Assembly: GCF_000003195.3 (NCBI RefSeq)
Contig: NC_012873.2
Location: forward strand, 20,011,161 to 20,075,160
Reading direction: 5' to 3'
DNA from: Sorghum bicolor
Taxonomy: Eukaryota > Streptophyta > Magnoliopsida > Poales > Poaceae
Length of the DNA stretch: 64,000 nt
Within the stretch, counting starts at the first letter, position 1, and every line of letters begins with the position of its first letter. The translations under genes were made by a program, and so were the position numbers. This document shows positions 35,062 to 45,262 of this stretch, piece by piece. Below the pieces are notes generated by a model. It saw only the letters and a program-made list of their open reading frames with translations, was not told where the DNA came from and did no database searches.

Positions 35062-36444
35062 TTATAGTCCTTTTTGAGAAGGACTCTCTTCCGTCGTTTG
35101 AATTTCACCCTGCATGGTTAGTGGGAAAGTTCTCGGGTTGCCCCGGGAGTCTACCCGCATTCTCAGTAGGAATTGCAGCGGCGATCTATTAAAGCTCAGT
35201 TGGTTTTGTACGAAAGAGGCAAGGTTTTCTATTTTTGTATTTATGTTTTCTAAAACCTTATCATTGGACAACAACTTTTTAGTTAAGTTTTCATTTATTT
35301 TAGCTTGTCCAAGAACTAGGTCTTTTAATAAAGGTTGATTCGAATTAAAACTCGAATTACCTTGGAATGAAGAGCGTGACTGATTATTCCAACCATTACC
35401 ATGGTTGGCGCCTCCTTGTTGGCGGAACCCGTTGTTGATGTAGGTAGTGTCTTCACAGGTTTCGGGGCAATCATTCCCCGAATGGCCAACTTCTCCACAA
35501 ACCTCGCACGTCATGTGCGAGTCTATGGCCTTCACCGAGTTCGAGGGGTTCTCTTGGTTCTTCTCGGTGAGTTGCTTCATCAATAAATCTATTTTTGCGG
35601 CAAGCATATCCGTCTCCTTCACGGTATGCATGCCTTTTTGTGTTTTGGCAGCTGGTGGTTGAGTTCTGTCCTCCCCCTAGCTCAGGTGTTCTACCATCTT
35701 CTCGATCAGGGACTTGGCCCCGGCGGTGGTAAGTGATAGGAACGTGCCTCCAGCGGCGGCGCCTAGGTGTCCCTTCGACATGGGCGTGAGCCCATTGTAG
35801 AAGTTCTGGAGCACCATCCAGTTCTCCATGCCGTGATGGGGGCAGCTTAGGATGTACTCTTGTAGCCGCTCCCATGCTTCAGGGATTGTTTCGCTGGCAT
35901 TTTGTTGAAAACTGGCAATCCTTCCCCTCAAAGCATTGGTTTTGCTTATGGGGAAGAACTTGGCGAGGAATGCCGCGGAGCATTTTGCCCACGTGGTGAC
36001 AGCTTCCTTATCTTGATAGAATCACCTCTTCGCCTTCCCCACGAGGGAGAAAGGAAAGAGGCGGAGCCGAATGACATCAGGTGTGATGTCCTTGATGACA
36101 ATCGTGTCACATAGCTCCAAGTAGTGTTGAAGGTGTGCATTCGCATCCTCGCTTGGCAAGCCACATAATGGGCTCGCCTGCACCATGGTGATCAGGCCGA
36201 TGCGTAGCTCGAAGTTCTTGCCGGCCGTGTCAACAGCGGGGCCAGTGGCCACGTTGGTGACAGCGGGCATGGAGAACTTGCGGAGTGTCTTCTCGGTGGC
36301 CATGAGTTCGTTCGGGGTTGGTGCGGTACCGACTGGTTCACTTGTCGGTGGAGTAGCAGAAGACGAAACGGTTCGAGACCGTCTAGTCCTTAGGAGTGCC
36401 TCGGGATCGGAGATGTAGTTTTCCGGCAAAGAGAAAGCAGGCAT
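35062..36444 (-). pseudogene. Element C gag
   Basis: Minus-strand ATG at 36444 (MPAFSLPENYISDPEALL). Gag core RLRLFPFSLVGKAKR, then PEAWERLQEYILSCPHHGMENW, and zinc knuckle CEVCGEVGHSGNDC (near 35505). Two in-frame stops: TGA near 36016, where relatives have Trp, and TAG near 35681, again at a Trp position. The frame ends ...TEESPSQKGL at 35062 without any protease. Shares its domain plan with A/B gag. Confidence 0.88.
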
Positions 36445-36571
36445 ACACTATTCCTCCTGTTTCATCCACAACAGGGAGAAAACAGGCAGAGTTAGCCTGC
36501 ATAACAATTGACTCATTACGCACATCAGATTACTTGATTATATTTATCTAGAATCATTTTCATATTAGTCT

Positions 36572-36589
36572 TCCCCCGCAACGGCGCCA
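36572..36589 (-). other. Element C primer-binding site, tRNA-Asp type
   Basis: Minus strand TGGCGCCGTTGCGGGGGA, one mismatch to the tRNA-Asp site, 8 nt from the LTR end at 36598. It fixes the orientation of C. Confidence 0.85.
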
Positions 36590-36597
36590 GAAATGCT

Positions 36598-36967
36598 TGT
36601 TGGCATTTCTTAACGTCATCACTAAGAATAGGGTTTAATCCGTCCTCAGCAACAATGTCAGAAATGTCGTGATAACACTAACTAATGCAATCACCAAGAT
36701 TAGAGTATCAATCTATCCTAAGCAACGGTGCCAGAAATGCTTGTTAGCGTTTCTTAGCGTCACTACCTGGAATAGGGTTCTGCTCTACTCATGATAATGA
36801 CATTGGTCGTGTTATATTGACAGATCCGTAGCATCACCACCTTGAATAGGAAGCTAGATCTACCTTCCTGATAACGGCGCCTTATTACCGTTAGGGTAGG
36901 GTTCCAGTTCTTAATCATGGTAGTGGCACTAGGATTGCCATGTTGGTATTCCTTAACAGGTCACTAG
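36598..36967 (-). mobile_element. Element C 5' LTR, first piece (to B insertion)
   Basis: The outermost 370 bp of the C 5' LTR up to the TSD ACTAG (36963-36967) of element B. It contains degenerate repeats of the primer-site/LTR-end junction near 36647-36670, 36719-36750 and 36868-36885. Confidence 0.93.
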
Positions 36968-38623
36968 TGTTGACGGTCCTTAAGTATCAAATTTAATTAT
37001 CAAATAAATAAAGAAAAGGATCCAAATGAAATCAAGATCTAGACTTAGGGTTTTATCTCACAGAATTCCACGAGTTTTGGTGTTTGTCTATTTCTGCAAG
37101 GGGTTATCAGGAAATATGGAAGAAAGGCCCACATGTCAGGATTACGTAAAGATATTAACGTGCTGCGCAATTATCTTACATCTAGAAGACTCCAGAAGCC
37201 ACGAGACCGAAGCGGAGGCGAAACGGGGCCAGAGACAGGGCGCCCGCCCTGTCCTACTGGGCGCCCGCCCCCTCCCTGAGTCCAATCAGGACTCTGCTTT
37301 GCGGGAGATCTCCACCGACCTAAAGGATGAATCTAAACCATACAATCTATGTCGGTTTGATCCAAGGGCCCATATTCACTTGAAGGGACTATAAAACCAG
37401 ACCCCCTGGCCCCTGGAGGAGAGAGCCTCTCAACCCTAATTCATTGTTCCATCAAGGGAGAAGAAGCCTCTGATCAAGATTAGAGCCACCACATCAATTA
37501 GATATCTAGATTAGCATAGCTACATAGGATTAGAACTAGAAGGAGTCAATCTTCGATTGGTTTCCGGATCTGTCAAGAGGATTCTTGGTAATTCTCTAAT
37601 TGTGCTTCTAATTGCTTTCTAATTATCTTTGTTCTTCAATATTATGAATATGACTTTGTTCTACTTCAATATATTGCTAATGACTTTGCTCTACTTGCTT
37701 ATATTCAAGATTATATTGTTCTTAGTTTATCATAGTTATGTACTTGGCTTAGTTAGATTCGATCTATATACATGCTTAGGATCGTATAGCGTTTATCCAT
37801 CGGATCCATGGGTAAATGTTAGATATTGTGTAGGCGTGGTGCTTATACCGTATTTATCTGCGATTGTACCCAATATGCCAGATCGTGGGGTGGTTCGTGA
37901 TAGTGACAGCTTCATTGATTCTTATATAGTCCCCCTCTCGTGTATTGGGCTGGCAGAGCAACATTATTACAGGGGAGTGATTGCTATGTTTCTCATATTC
38001 CTTGCTAATATCACTATGCATGGGCGTAGTCTTGTCTCGCAATGATTGCTAAGTATGCTTGCACTAGTTATGATAATGCTAGACTATATAGTTAAGAATA
38101 ACTTAGGGAATATTCTTGTAGTTCGTTCTAATACCATGCTAATGACTTTCTAGAGTATCTAATGGAGGTGCTTATCATATTTATTATGTGGCTAGATCAG
38201 ACTAGTTATCCTTGTCACTATTGGTTATTTCATATATTTTTTATGTGACACTTATCCCTGTATGATGAGTTAGATATAATGTTCTCAATTATACATGCAA
38301 TGATAGATGCTCAATCTCATATTCCATTCTGTAATCAATAGCGATGATTGCTAATCCCTTCCCAGTGGTAAAAATATAAATAACGATACCTGGAATACTT
38401 CCCAGTTAAAATGCTGCATCGGTATTAATCTGTGCGCTTGCAGATCCCATTCATTATTTATTTAGAAGAGCAATTGCATATTTCAATACCGCGTCTCTTA
38501 TATCATGCTGGGGATGACAACTTGGCTTAAGTGGTGTGAGGGATAGGTTTGGCATTTTTGGCACCGTTACTAGATTTAGAGAACTTAATCTACTTTTAGT
38601 AATGATGTTAAGAATACCCAACA
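36968..38623 (+). mobile_element. Element B 5' LTR
   Basis: GC boxes GGGCGCCCGCCC at 37238-37249 and 37259-37270, TATAAAA at 37390-37396 (119-bp gap), hairpin at 38428-38445, and a decayed primer-site relic (TGGCACCGTTA, near 38559) about 73 nt before the functional one. Confidence 0.95.
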
Positions 38624-38631
38624 AGCATTTT

Positions 38632-38649
38632 TGGCGCCGTTGCCGGGGA
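38632..38649 (+). other. Element B primer-binding site, tRNA-Asp
   Basis: TGGCGCCGTTGCCGGGGA, the full complement of the tRNA-Asp 3' end, 8 nt after the LTR. Confidence 0.92.
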
Positions 38650-38783
38650 AGGTTGATTACCAATCAGGAATGGAATAAAAGATTTTGAGTTATCATTCGC
38701 ATCACTAATATGATTGAGCTTATCTATTCTCTCATACAGTTTTACCCCGATATTTTTCTATTTTATCTTATGCAGGGGAATGT

Positions 38784-41150
38784 ATGAATAGAAGACATCT
38801 TTTAGGGAATTTTGTTGACAATCCTGAAGCATTATTCAAGAAGACGAGGGCCAAGCTCAAGAAGAGATCAACAACACTTCACGAAGAAGCTTCATCCAAT
38901 CAAGAAGATCACCGGAACTTGTCTTCAGAGTTCGAGGCCATGGCGAACAAATCAATCCGCGAGTTCTTAGCTCCCACTATGGACAACATCCGCACTGGAC
39001 CTGCTGCAGAGATCGATGGCAACTTTGAGCTCAAGCCTGGACTTATCAACATGGTGCAATCTAACCAGTTCTGTGGGAAGGCACACGAAGATGCTAGTGC
39101 TCATTTACAACACTTCCTGGAGATTTGCAACACATTCACCATAGCAGGAGTTTCCAAAGACGCTATACTACTTCGCCTATTCCCATTCTCACTGTTAGGA
39201 AGAGCGAAGCAGTGGTTCTACGCTAGAAAGGAGAAGAATACTACGTGGGCACTCTGCTCAACAAACTTCCTGGCAAAGTTCTTTCCCATGGGCAAGACCA
39301 ATGCTCTCCGTGGGAAGATTACGAGTTTTCAGCAACAAAATGATGAATCTGTTCCAGAAGCATGGGAGCGCTTTCAAGACTACATCCTAGAATGTCCCCA
39401 TCATGGAATGGAGAGTTGGCTATTGATGCAGACGTTTTATCATGGGCTCAGCAACAGTGCCCGAGAGACTATGGATGCTGCAGCTGGAGGAGCATTCTTA
39501 TCACTTACTATACCACAAGCCACAGCTCTCGTGGAGAAGATGGCATCCAATCAAAGCTGGAATGAAGAGAGGACCCAGACACGCAAGAGAGGTGGAGGTA
39601 TGCATCAGCTGAAGGAGGTAGACATGCTGTCTGCAAAGCTAGACCTGCTCATGAAGAAGCTCGACGATAGAGCTGGAGACAAGAAAGAAGTCATGCACAT
39701 CTACGACTCTCACATGACTTGTGAGGAGTGTGGAGACACTGGACACTCAGGCAACCACTGCCCTGAGATACTTGAGGATGTGAACTACATCAACAACAAC
39801 AACAACTACTACTACAACCGTCCTCAACAAAATCAAGGTTGGAATCAACAGAGGCCTAACTACTCAGGTAATTATCAAGGTAACAATTCTTACAACAACA
39901 ATAGTAATTTTCCACCTTTGAGAGAGTTAGTGTCTAATCAAGGAAAGCTAATGGATAATCTATCTAAGAAATTGGCATCTAATGATAAAATGCTAGAAAA
40001 TATAAATAATAGAATGGATAATTTCTCTACTGCCATCAAGAATCAAATTAGCTTTAATAAAATGATTGAATCCCAGTTAAATCAAATAGCTGCTGCTGTT
40101 CCTACTACTAACCCCGGTATACCATCACAACCGGAAGGATTAGAATCTGCAAATCTTGTAGACATGTTTGATGCAGGTAATTGGAGTAAACCCGTCACTG
40201 AATTTTCTACTGACCGTCTGCCGGTCAAGAGAGGCGATCCAGGACGCCCCGTCGTCCCGATCTCCATCGGCATGGTGGACGTTCCAGAAGCACTCTGCGA
40301 CTTTGGCTCCAGTGTCAACATTATACCCAGGGTACTCTATGAAAAATTCTTTACATATCCTTTATTAGAAACAACCATGTGTTTGCAGTTTGCAGATCAG
40401 ACGATAACTTTTCCAAAAGGAATAGTGAGGAATCTTTGTGTCCGAGTTGGTACCTCATATGCCCCAGCAGACTTCGTAGTGGTAGAGACCGGAAATGATG
40501 AGAGAGCACCTATCATCTTAGGGAGGCCATTCTTGAATACCACGGGAGCTATCATCTACGCCAGTGCTGCCAAGATCAGTTTCTACGTCAAAGGGAAGAA
40601 GGAGACATTTTTCTGCAAGAACAAGACTACACAAATTCCAGATCAATCCAGACGTAAATCAAGGAAGAGGACCAACAGGAGAAACAGGAACAAGCAAGTG
40701 TGGACCGAGTCAGCTAAGATGGTCACTGTAGTTCATGAAGGCCAAGATCATCAACTTAAGTCACCGTTTTTGACCAAGAAGGACGACCCAGGAATGCCAA
40801 GCATTTACTGCTCCATAAATGGATACAACTTCTACAAGACGATTTGCGACACCGGATCAGGCGTCAACATAATGGCCGCAGTCACCTATCGGCTCTTGTT
40901 CGGAACCATGCCACTAAGACCAACATACAGTCAGCTCCAGATGGCAGATCAGACATTTCGAGAAGTCAAAGGAATAGTATCTGATGTCCCAGTCAAAATA
41001 GACGATCACTTTGTTTACACAGACTTTCAAGTTATTGATATGGGAGAAGACGAGGATGATCCACCCATCATCCTTGGAAGACCGTTCCTCAGCACCGTTA
41101 AAGCAATTATCTACATTGGAACCGGAGAAGTCCATATGCACTTCCCCTGA
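38784..41150 (+). CDS. Gag fused to two retropepsin domains (788 aa)
   Basis: The ATG follows a 130-nt leader that ends in a pyrimidine-rich stretch and CAG, resembling a splice acceptor. Domains: gag core about 85-240 (RLFPFSLLGR 131-140, AKQWFY 141-146); zinc knuckle C313-C316-H321-C326; Asn-rich linker 335-375; coiled-coil-prone 385-435; first retropepsin about 483-607 (DFGSS 506-510, ILGRPFL 578-584); basic linker 610-640; second retropepsin about 668-788 (DTGSG 689-693, ILGRPFL 763-769). Retropepsins normally work as dimers with one DTG per chain, so a tandem pair could fold as a single-chain, pepsin-like enzyme; that is inference. TGA 41148-41150 ends the frame, but it stays open 94 more codons to TAA 41430-41432, and element A has TCA here. 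Confidence 0.9.
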   Translation: MNRRHLLGNFVDNPEALFKKTRAKLKKRSTTLHEEASSNQEDHRNLSSEFEAMANKSIREFLAPTMDNIRTGPAAEIDGNFELKPGLINMVQSNQFCGKAHEDASAHLQHFLEICNTFTIAGVSKDAILLRLFPFSLLGRAKQWFYARKEKNTTWALCSTNFLAKFFPMGKTNALRGKITSFQQQNDESVPEAWERFQDYILECPHHGMESWLLMQTFYHGLSNSARETMDAAAGGAFLSLTIPQATALVEKMASNQSWNEERTQTRKRGGGMHQLKEVDMLSAKLDLLMKKLDDRAGDKKEVMHIYDSHMTCEECGDTGHSGNHCPEILEDVNYINNNNNYYYNRPQQNQGWNQQRPNYSGNYQGNNSYNNNSNFPPLRELVSNQGKLMDNLSKKLASNDKMLENINNRMDNFSTAIKNQISFNKMIESQLNQIAAAVPTTNPGIPSQPEGLESANLVDMFDAGNWSKPVTEFSTDRLPVKRGDPGRPVVPISIGMVDVPEALCDFGSSVNIIPRVLYEKFFTYPLLETTMCLQFADQTITFPKGIVRNLCVRVGTSYAPADFVVVETGNDERAPIILGRPFLNTTGAIIYASAAKISFYVKGKKETFFCKNKTTQIPDQSRRKSRKRTNRRNRNKQVWTESAKMVTVVHEGQDHQLKSPFLTKKDDPGMPSIYCSINGYNFYKTICDTGSGVNIMAAVTYRLLFGTMPLRPTYSQLQMADQTFREVKGIVSDVPVKIDDHFVYTDFQVIDMGEDEDDPPIILGRPFLSTVKAIIYIGTGEVHMHFP

Positions 41151-41432
41151 GAGAAGGTACGTTGTTATTTTACTGACCCTAACTATATTGTTGAAGAATC
41201 TAAGCAGGTCAGAAAGAGACGCAACCGCAACCAGAGGAGGCAGATCATCAAGGATGGATGGGCAGACTATGAAGGAGAAGTTGTAAGATCAGAAGACGTT
41301 GAGTTTAAACAGAATTATCCAGAGGAGATTGAAGCACCGAGTCAGGTGTGGAAAATGAAGATAACTATACATGAAGAGGAGGCGCTGCCGGAAGTACCGA
41401 CTACGCCACCCAACGAACCTCAGGACGATTAA
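41151..41432 (+). other. In-frame extension of B gag-pro-pro after TGA
   Basis: 94 codons open in the same frame as 38784. It starts EKVRCYFTDPNYIVEE, then a basic stretch (RKRRNRNQRRQ) and an acidic tail (HEEEALPE...PNEPQDD). The start is conserved in A. Either B carries one recent nonsense change (TCA to TGA) or the stop is sometimes read through. Confidence 0.55.
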
Positions 41433-43601
41433 GAAAATGGAGAGTCCCGTTCGGAGAACTTAAAAACACCGAACGCCTTGCCAAGAGGTAAACTTGGAAG
41501 TTATCCTTTCCCTTTTAATCATTTCAATTATTTCAAATAGTTTACTTAGTTAATCATGTTCGTATTATCCTAAAAAGAAAATAAAAATATGAAAAAACTG
41601 TAAGCCCCATGTGAGTAGACGAGTGGCATAAAACCCATAAGTACATTCACTGTGGTGGCATAAAAATAAATAATTCTGCTCTATAAAAAATAAAAATATA
41701 AAAATAGGGAGTAATATTTATTAAGGAGTCTCAACATGATAAAGGCTAGATATTTATGCTAACACTTAATCAGTTCCACAAGCTATGTTGTCTATTTGAG
41801 CTCCACAGAATTTAAGAATCAAGAAGACTAGCAGACGGAGGACATTCTAATCGCTGTCAGAATGCTGCTGACTTTCAAATACACGTGCCACCTGCTAGCT
41901 ACGTCAAGAGAAATTACGTCAAAATTCAGCTTGGGGGAGAGCACCCCCATTTATCTCGATAAGTATTTCTTTCTATCTATCTATCTTTATACTTATATTA
42001 TTTTAGAATATAAATATACATAACTATGGAAAACCAAATAAAGAGTTTGTGCTTATATATATATGTCTTTTGCTTAGTGTGTTTAATAAATCAAGTGGCT
42101 ATGCTAATCTTTATCTAAATAAAACTTAAGTATGGATATGATAGTTGCTCTGCCTAATTTGCAAATTTTAAGTTCTCTCTCAAGTTTAGATATAACTGTT
42201 ATAATTTAAAGCTTGCTCTAGACCTAAACTTGTGGGATGAAAACTTGATCTGAAGTCTAAGTTGTTAACGGATACGATATGGGAAGGTTGAGCTGCTGTT
42301 TATCTGTTCCTAGAGATGCTAGAATTCTGGAGAATTTTATCTTTGAAAATCTTTAAAATGTTGCATGATGAGTTCCTGTATGATGAGAGTTTAAATTCCT
42401 ACCAAAGCCATATATACATGCTTGCTAGACTTTGAGCCACACATTTATTATTTAATGCTTATGAGCATTGAGTGTGGTCAAGCTGTGTTGACCCTTAGGA
42501 GCTTGTCATGTGGTTAAATCAAGATTTCACTTGCACGTTCACTCATATATGCTACTTCTACTCCGGAAGTACCATCCACATATATCCACCCATTCCATCT
42601 CCAGAATCACCCAAAAATATTCTACTCCTAATTCGGGAGAGAATAACCAAAAATATTTCTGTTTTCCCCTTGTGAAATAAATGCTCAAGTTATCTTGTTA
42701 CTACCACTTGCTATATTATCTCAAGAGATGAATGCTCTGAATAAAAAAGATACGAGGAAATAAAAAGGAGCAAGTGCTCGGAACCTCGAAAGAAAAGAAA
42801 AAGTGAGACGAGAGGTAAAAATGGACAAGTGTCCGACAGTAGAATTAGGGGTACAAGATACCCACCTGAGAGGAAAGAAAAAGATAGAGCATCTCATTCT
42901 CATCATAAAGTTTCAAAAGCAAGGAAGGTATGTATCCCCTCAAAGAGCAAAGTAGAATTAGACTTCCACCTCCATTGTTTTCACCATTGTTATCACCATC
43001 ATCACCATACACCATTCATTCGCCACACATGCACATCTTGATTTGGCTTATTGATTTGTTTCTTTGGATCCATGGTTTGACTATGCAATAAATGTCTTGT
43101 AAGTATGTATACTTTATCTCCCACCTATGAGCTCCAGATATTAAAGCCTTATTAGAGTAGGATGAGAGAGAAGGCAATGTCACTATGCCTCATACCACAA
43201 ATACTACATATCTTGAGAGAAGGCATATACCATCATTGCCTTGGTAAGGATCCAAAAATACCATAAAAGAGAGACCTGAGAGAATCATACAAGGAATCTC
43301 TGAGTTTTATTTGAAAATTTGCAAAAAACCCCAGAGCTATAGCTGATCAAGAATAAGAGACATGGCACTTGGCTAGACTGTTCTATCTTTTAACCACTCA
43401 AGACAGAAGTGACAGTTACAAGTCCCATGGTGAAGGTAAAGTAAGTAAGTTTTAAGTCTTGACAGTTTACTCTAACTCAGAGATGAGATCTTATTTAAAA
43501 GCATGTGTACTGTCAATTTTTAAATATATTGCAACAACTTATGATCCATAGCTGAGTTTATCCTTGCTCAGGGACGAGCAAGAGGTAAGCTTGGGGGAGT
43601 T
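41433..43601 (+). repeat. Element B 3' noncoding tail and polypurine tract
   Basis: About 2.2 kb colinear with A 6700-8885. Inverted repeats with AAGT spacers at 42768-42779 (GAGC/GCTC) and 42823-42834 (GGAC/GTCC); hairpin CTTGCTC-AGGGAC-GAGCAAG at 43563-43582; purine tract TTGGGGGAGT next to the LTR. No gene seen; in particular no ORF1 as in C and D. Confidence 0.88.
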
Positions 43602-45257
43602 TGTTGACGGTCCTTAAGTATCAAATTTAATTATCAAATAAATAAAGAAAAGAATCCAAATGAAATCAAGATCTAGACTTAGGGTTTTATCTGACAGAAT
43701 TCCACGAGTTTTGGTGTTTGTCTATTTCTGCAGGGGGTTATCAGGAAATATGGAAGAAAGGCCCACATGTCAGGATTACGTAAAGATATTAACGTGCTGC
43801 GCAATTATCTTACATCTAGAAGACTCCAGAAGCCACGAGACCGAAGCGGAGGCGAAACGGGGCCAGAGACAGGGCGCCCGCCCTGTCCTACTGGGCGCCC
43901 GCCCCCTCCCTGAGTCCAATCAGGACTCTGCTTTGCGGGAGATCTCCACCGACCTAAAGGATGAATCTAAACCATACAATCTATGTCGGTTTGATCCAAG
44001 GGCCCATATTCACTTGAAGGGACTATAAAACCAGACCCCCTGGCCCCTGGAGGAGAGAGCCTCTCAACCCTAATTCATTGTTCCATCAAGGGAGAAGAAG
44101 CCTCTGATCAAGATTAGAGCCACCACATCAATTAGATATCTAGATTAGCATAGCTACATAGGATTAGAACTAGAAGGAGTCAATCTTCGATTGGTTTCCG
44201 GATCTGTCAAGAGGATTCTTGGTAATTCTCTAATTGTGCTTCTAATTGCTTTCTAATTATCTTTGTTCTTCAATATTATGAATATGACTTTGTTCTACTT
44301 CAATATATTGCTTATGACTTTGCTCTACTTGCTTATATTCAAGATTATATTGTTCTTAGTTTATCATAGTTATGTACTTGGCTTAGTTAGATTCGATCTA
44401 TATACATGCTTAGGATCGTATAGCGTTTATCCATCGGATCCATGGGTAAATGATAGATATTGTGTAGGCGTGGTGCTTATACCGTATTTATCTGCGATTG
44501 TACCCAATATGCCAGATCGTGGGGTGGTTCGTGATAGTGACAGCTTCATTGATTCTTATATAGTCCCCCTCTCGTGTATTGGGCTGGCAGAGCAACATTA
44601 TTACAGGGGAGTGATTGCTATGTTTCTCATATTCCTTGCTAATATCACTATGCATGGGCGTAGTCTTGTCTCGCAATGATTGCTAAGTATGCTTGCACTA
44701 ATTATGATAATGCTAGACTATATAGTTAAGAATAACTTAGGGAATATTCTTGTAGTTCGTTCTAATACCATGCTAATGACTTTCTAGAGTATCTAATTGA
44801 GGTGCTTATCATATTTATTATGTGGCTAGATCAGACTAGTTATCCTTGTCACTATTCGTTATTTCATATATTTTTTATGTGACACTTATCCCTGTATGAT
44901 GAGTTAGATATAATGTTCTCAATTATACATGCAATGATAGATGCTCAATCTCATATTCTATTCTGTAATCAATAGTGATGATTGCTAATCCCTTCCCAGT
45001 GGTAAAAATATAAATAACGATACCTGGAATACTTCCCGGTTAAAATGCTGCATCGGTATTAATCTGTGCGCTTGCAGATCCCATTCATTATTTATTTAGA
45101 AGAGCAATTGCATATTTCAATACCGCGTCTCTTATATCATGCTGGGGATGACAACTTGGCTTAAGTGGTGTGAGGGATAGGTTTTGCATTTTTGGCACCG
45201 TTACTAGATTTAGAGAACTTAGTCTACTTTTAGTAATGATGTTAAGAATACCCAACA
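43602..45257 (+). mobile_element. Element B 3' LTR
   Basis: Same length as the 5' LTR. GC boxes 43872-43883 and 43893-43904, TATAAAA 44024-44030, hairpin 45062-45079. Followed by TSD ACTAG and the resumed C LTR. Confidence 0.95.
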
Positions 45258-45262
45258 ACTAG

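Larger units (their letters stand above)
36968..45257 (+). mobile_element. Element B: young gag-protease-protease element, pol-less
   Basis: 8.29 kb with TSD ACTAG (36963-36967 and 45258-45262). LTRs 36968-38623 and 43602-45257, both 1656 bp, with 13 substitutions and no indels by eye (about 0.8%). At 1.3e-8 substitutions per site per year this is roughly 0.3 million years. Perfect tRNA-Asp primer site, one long gag-pro-pro frame, a 2.2-kb noncoding tail and a purine tract. No RT, RNase H or integrase. Inserted in the C 5' LTR; the sister C LTR shows the empty site. Confidence 0.96.
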
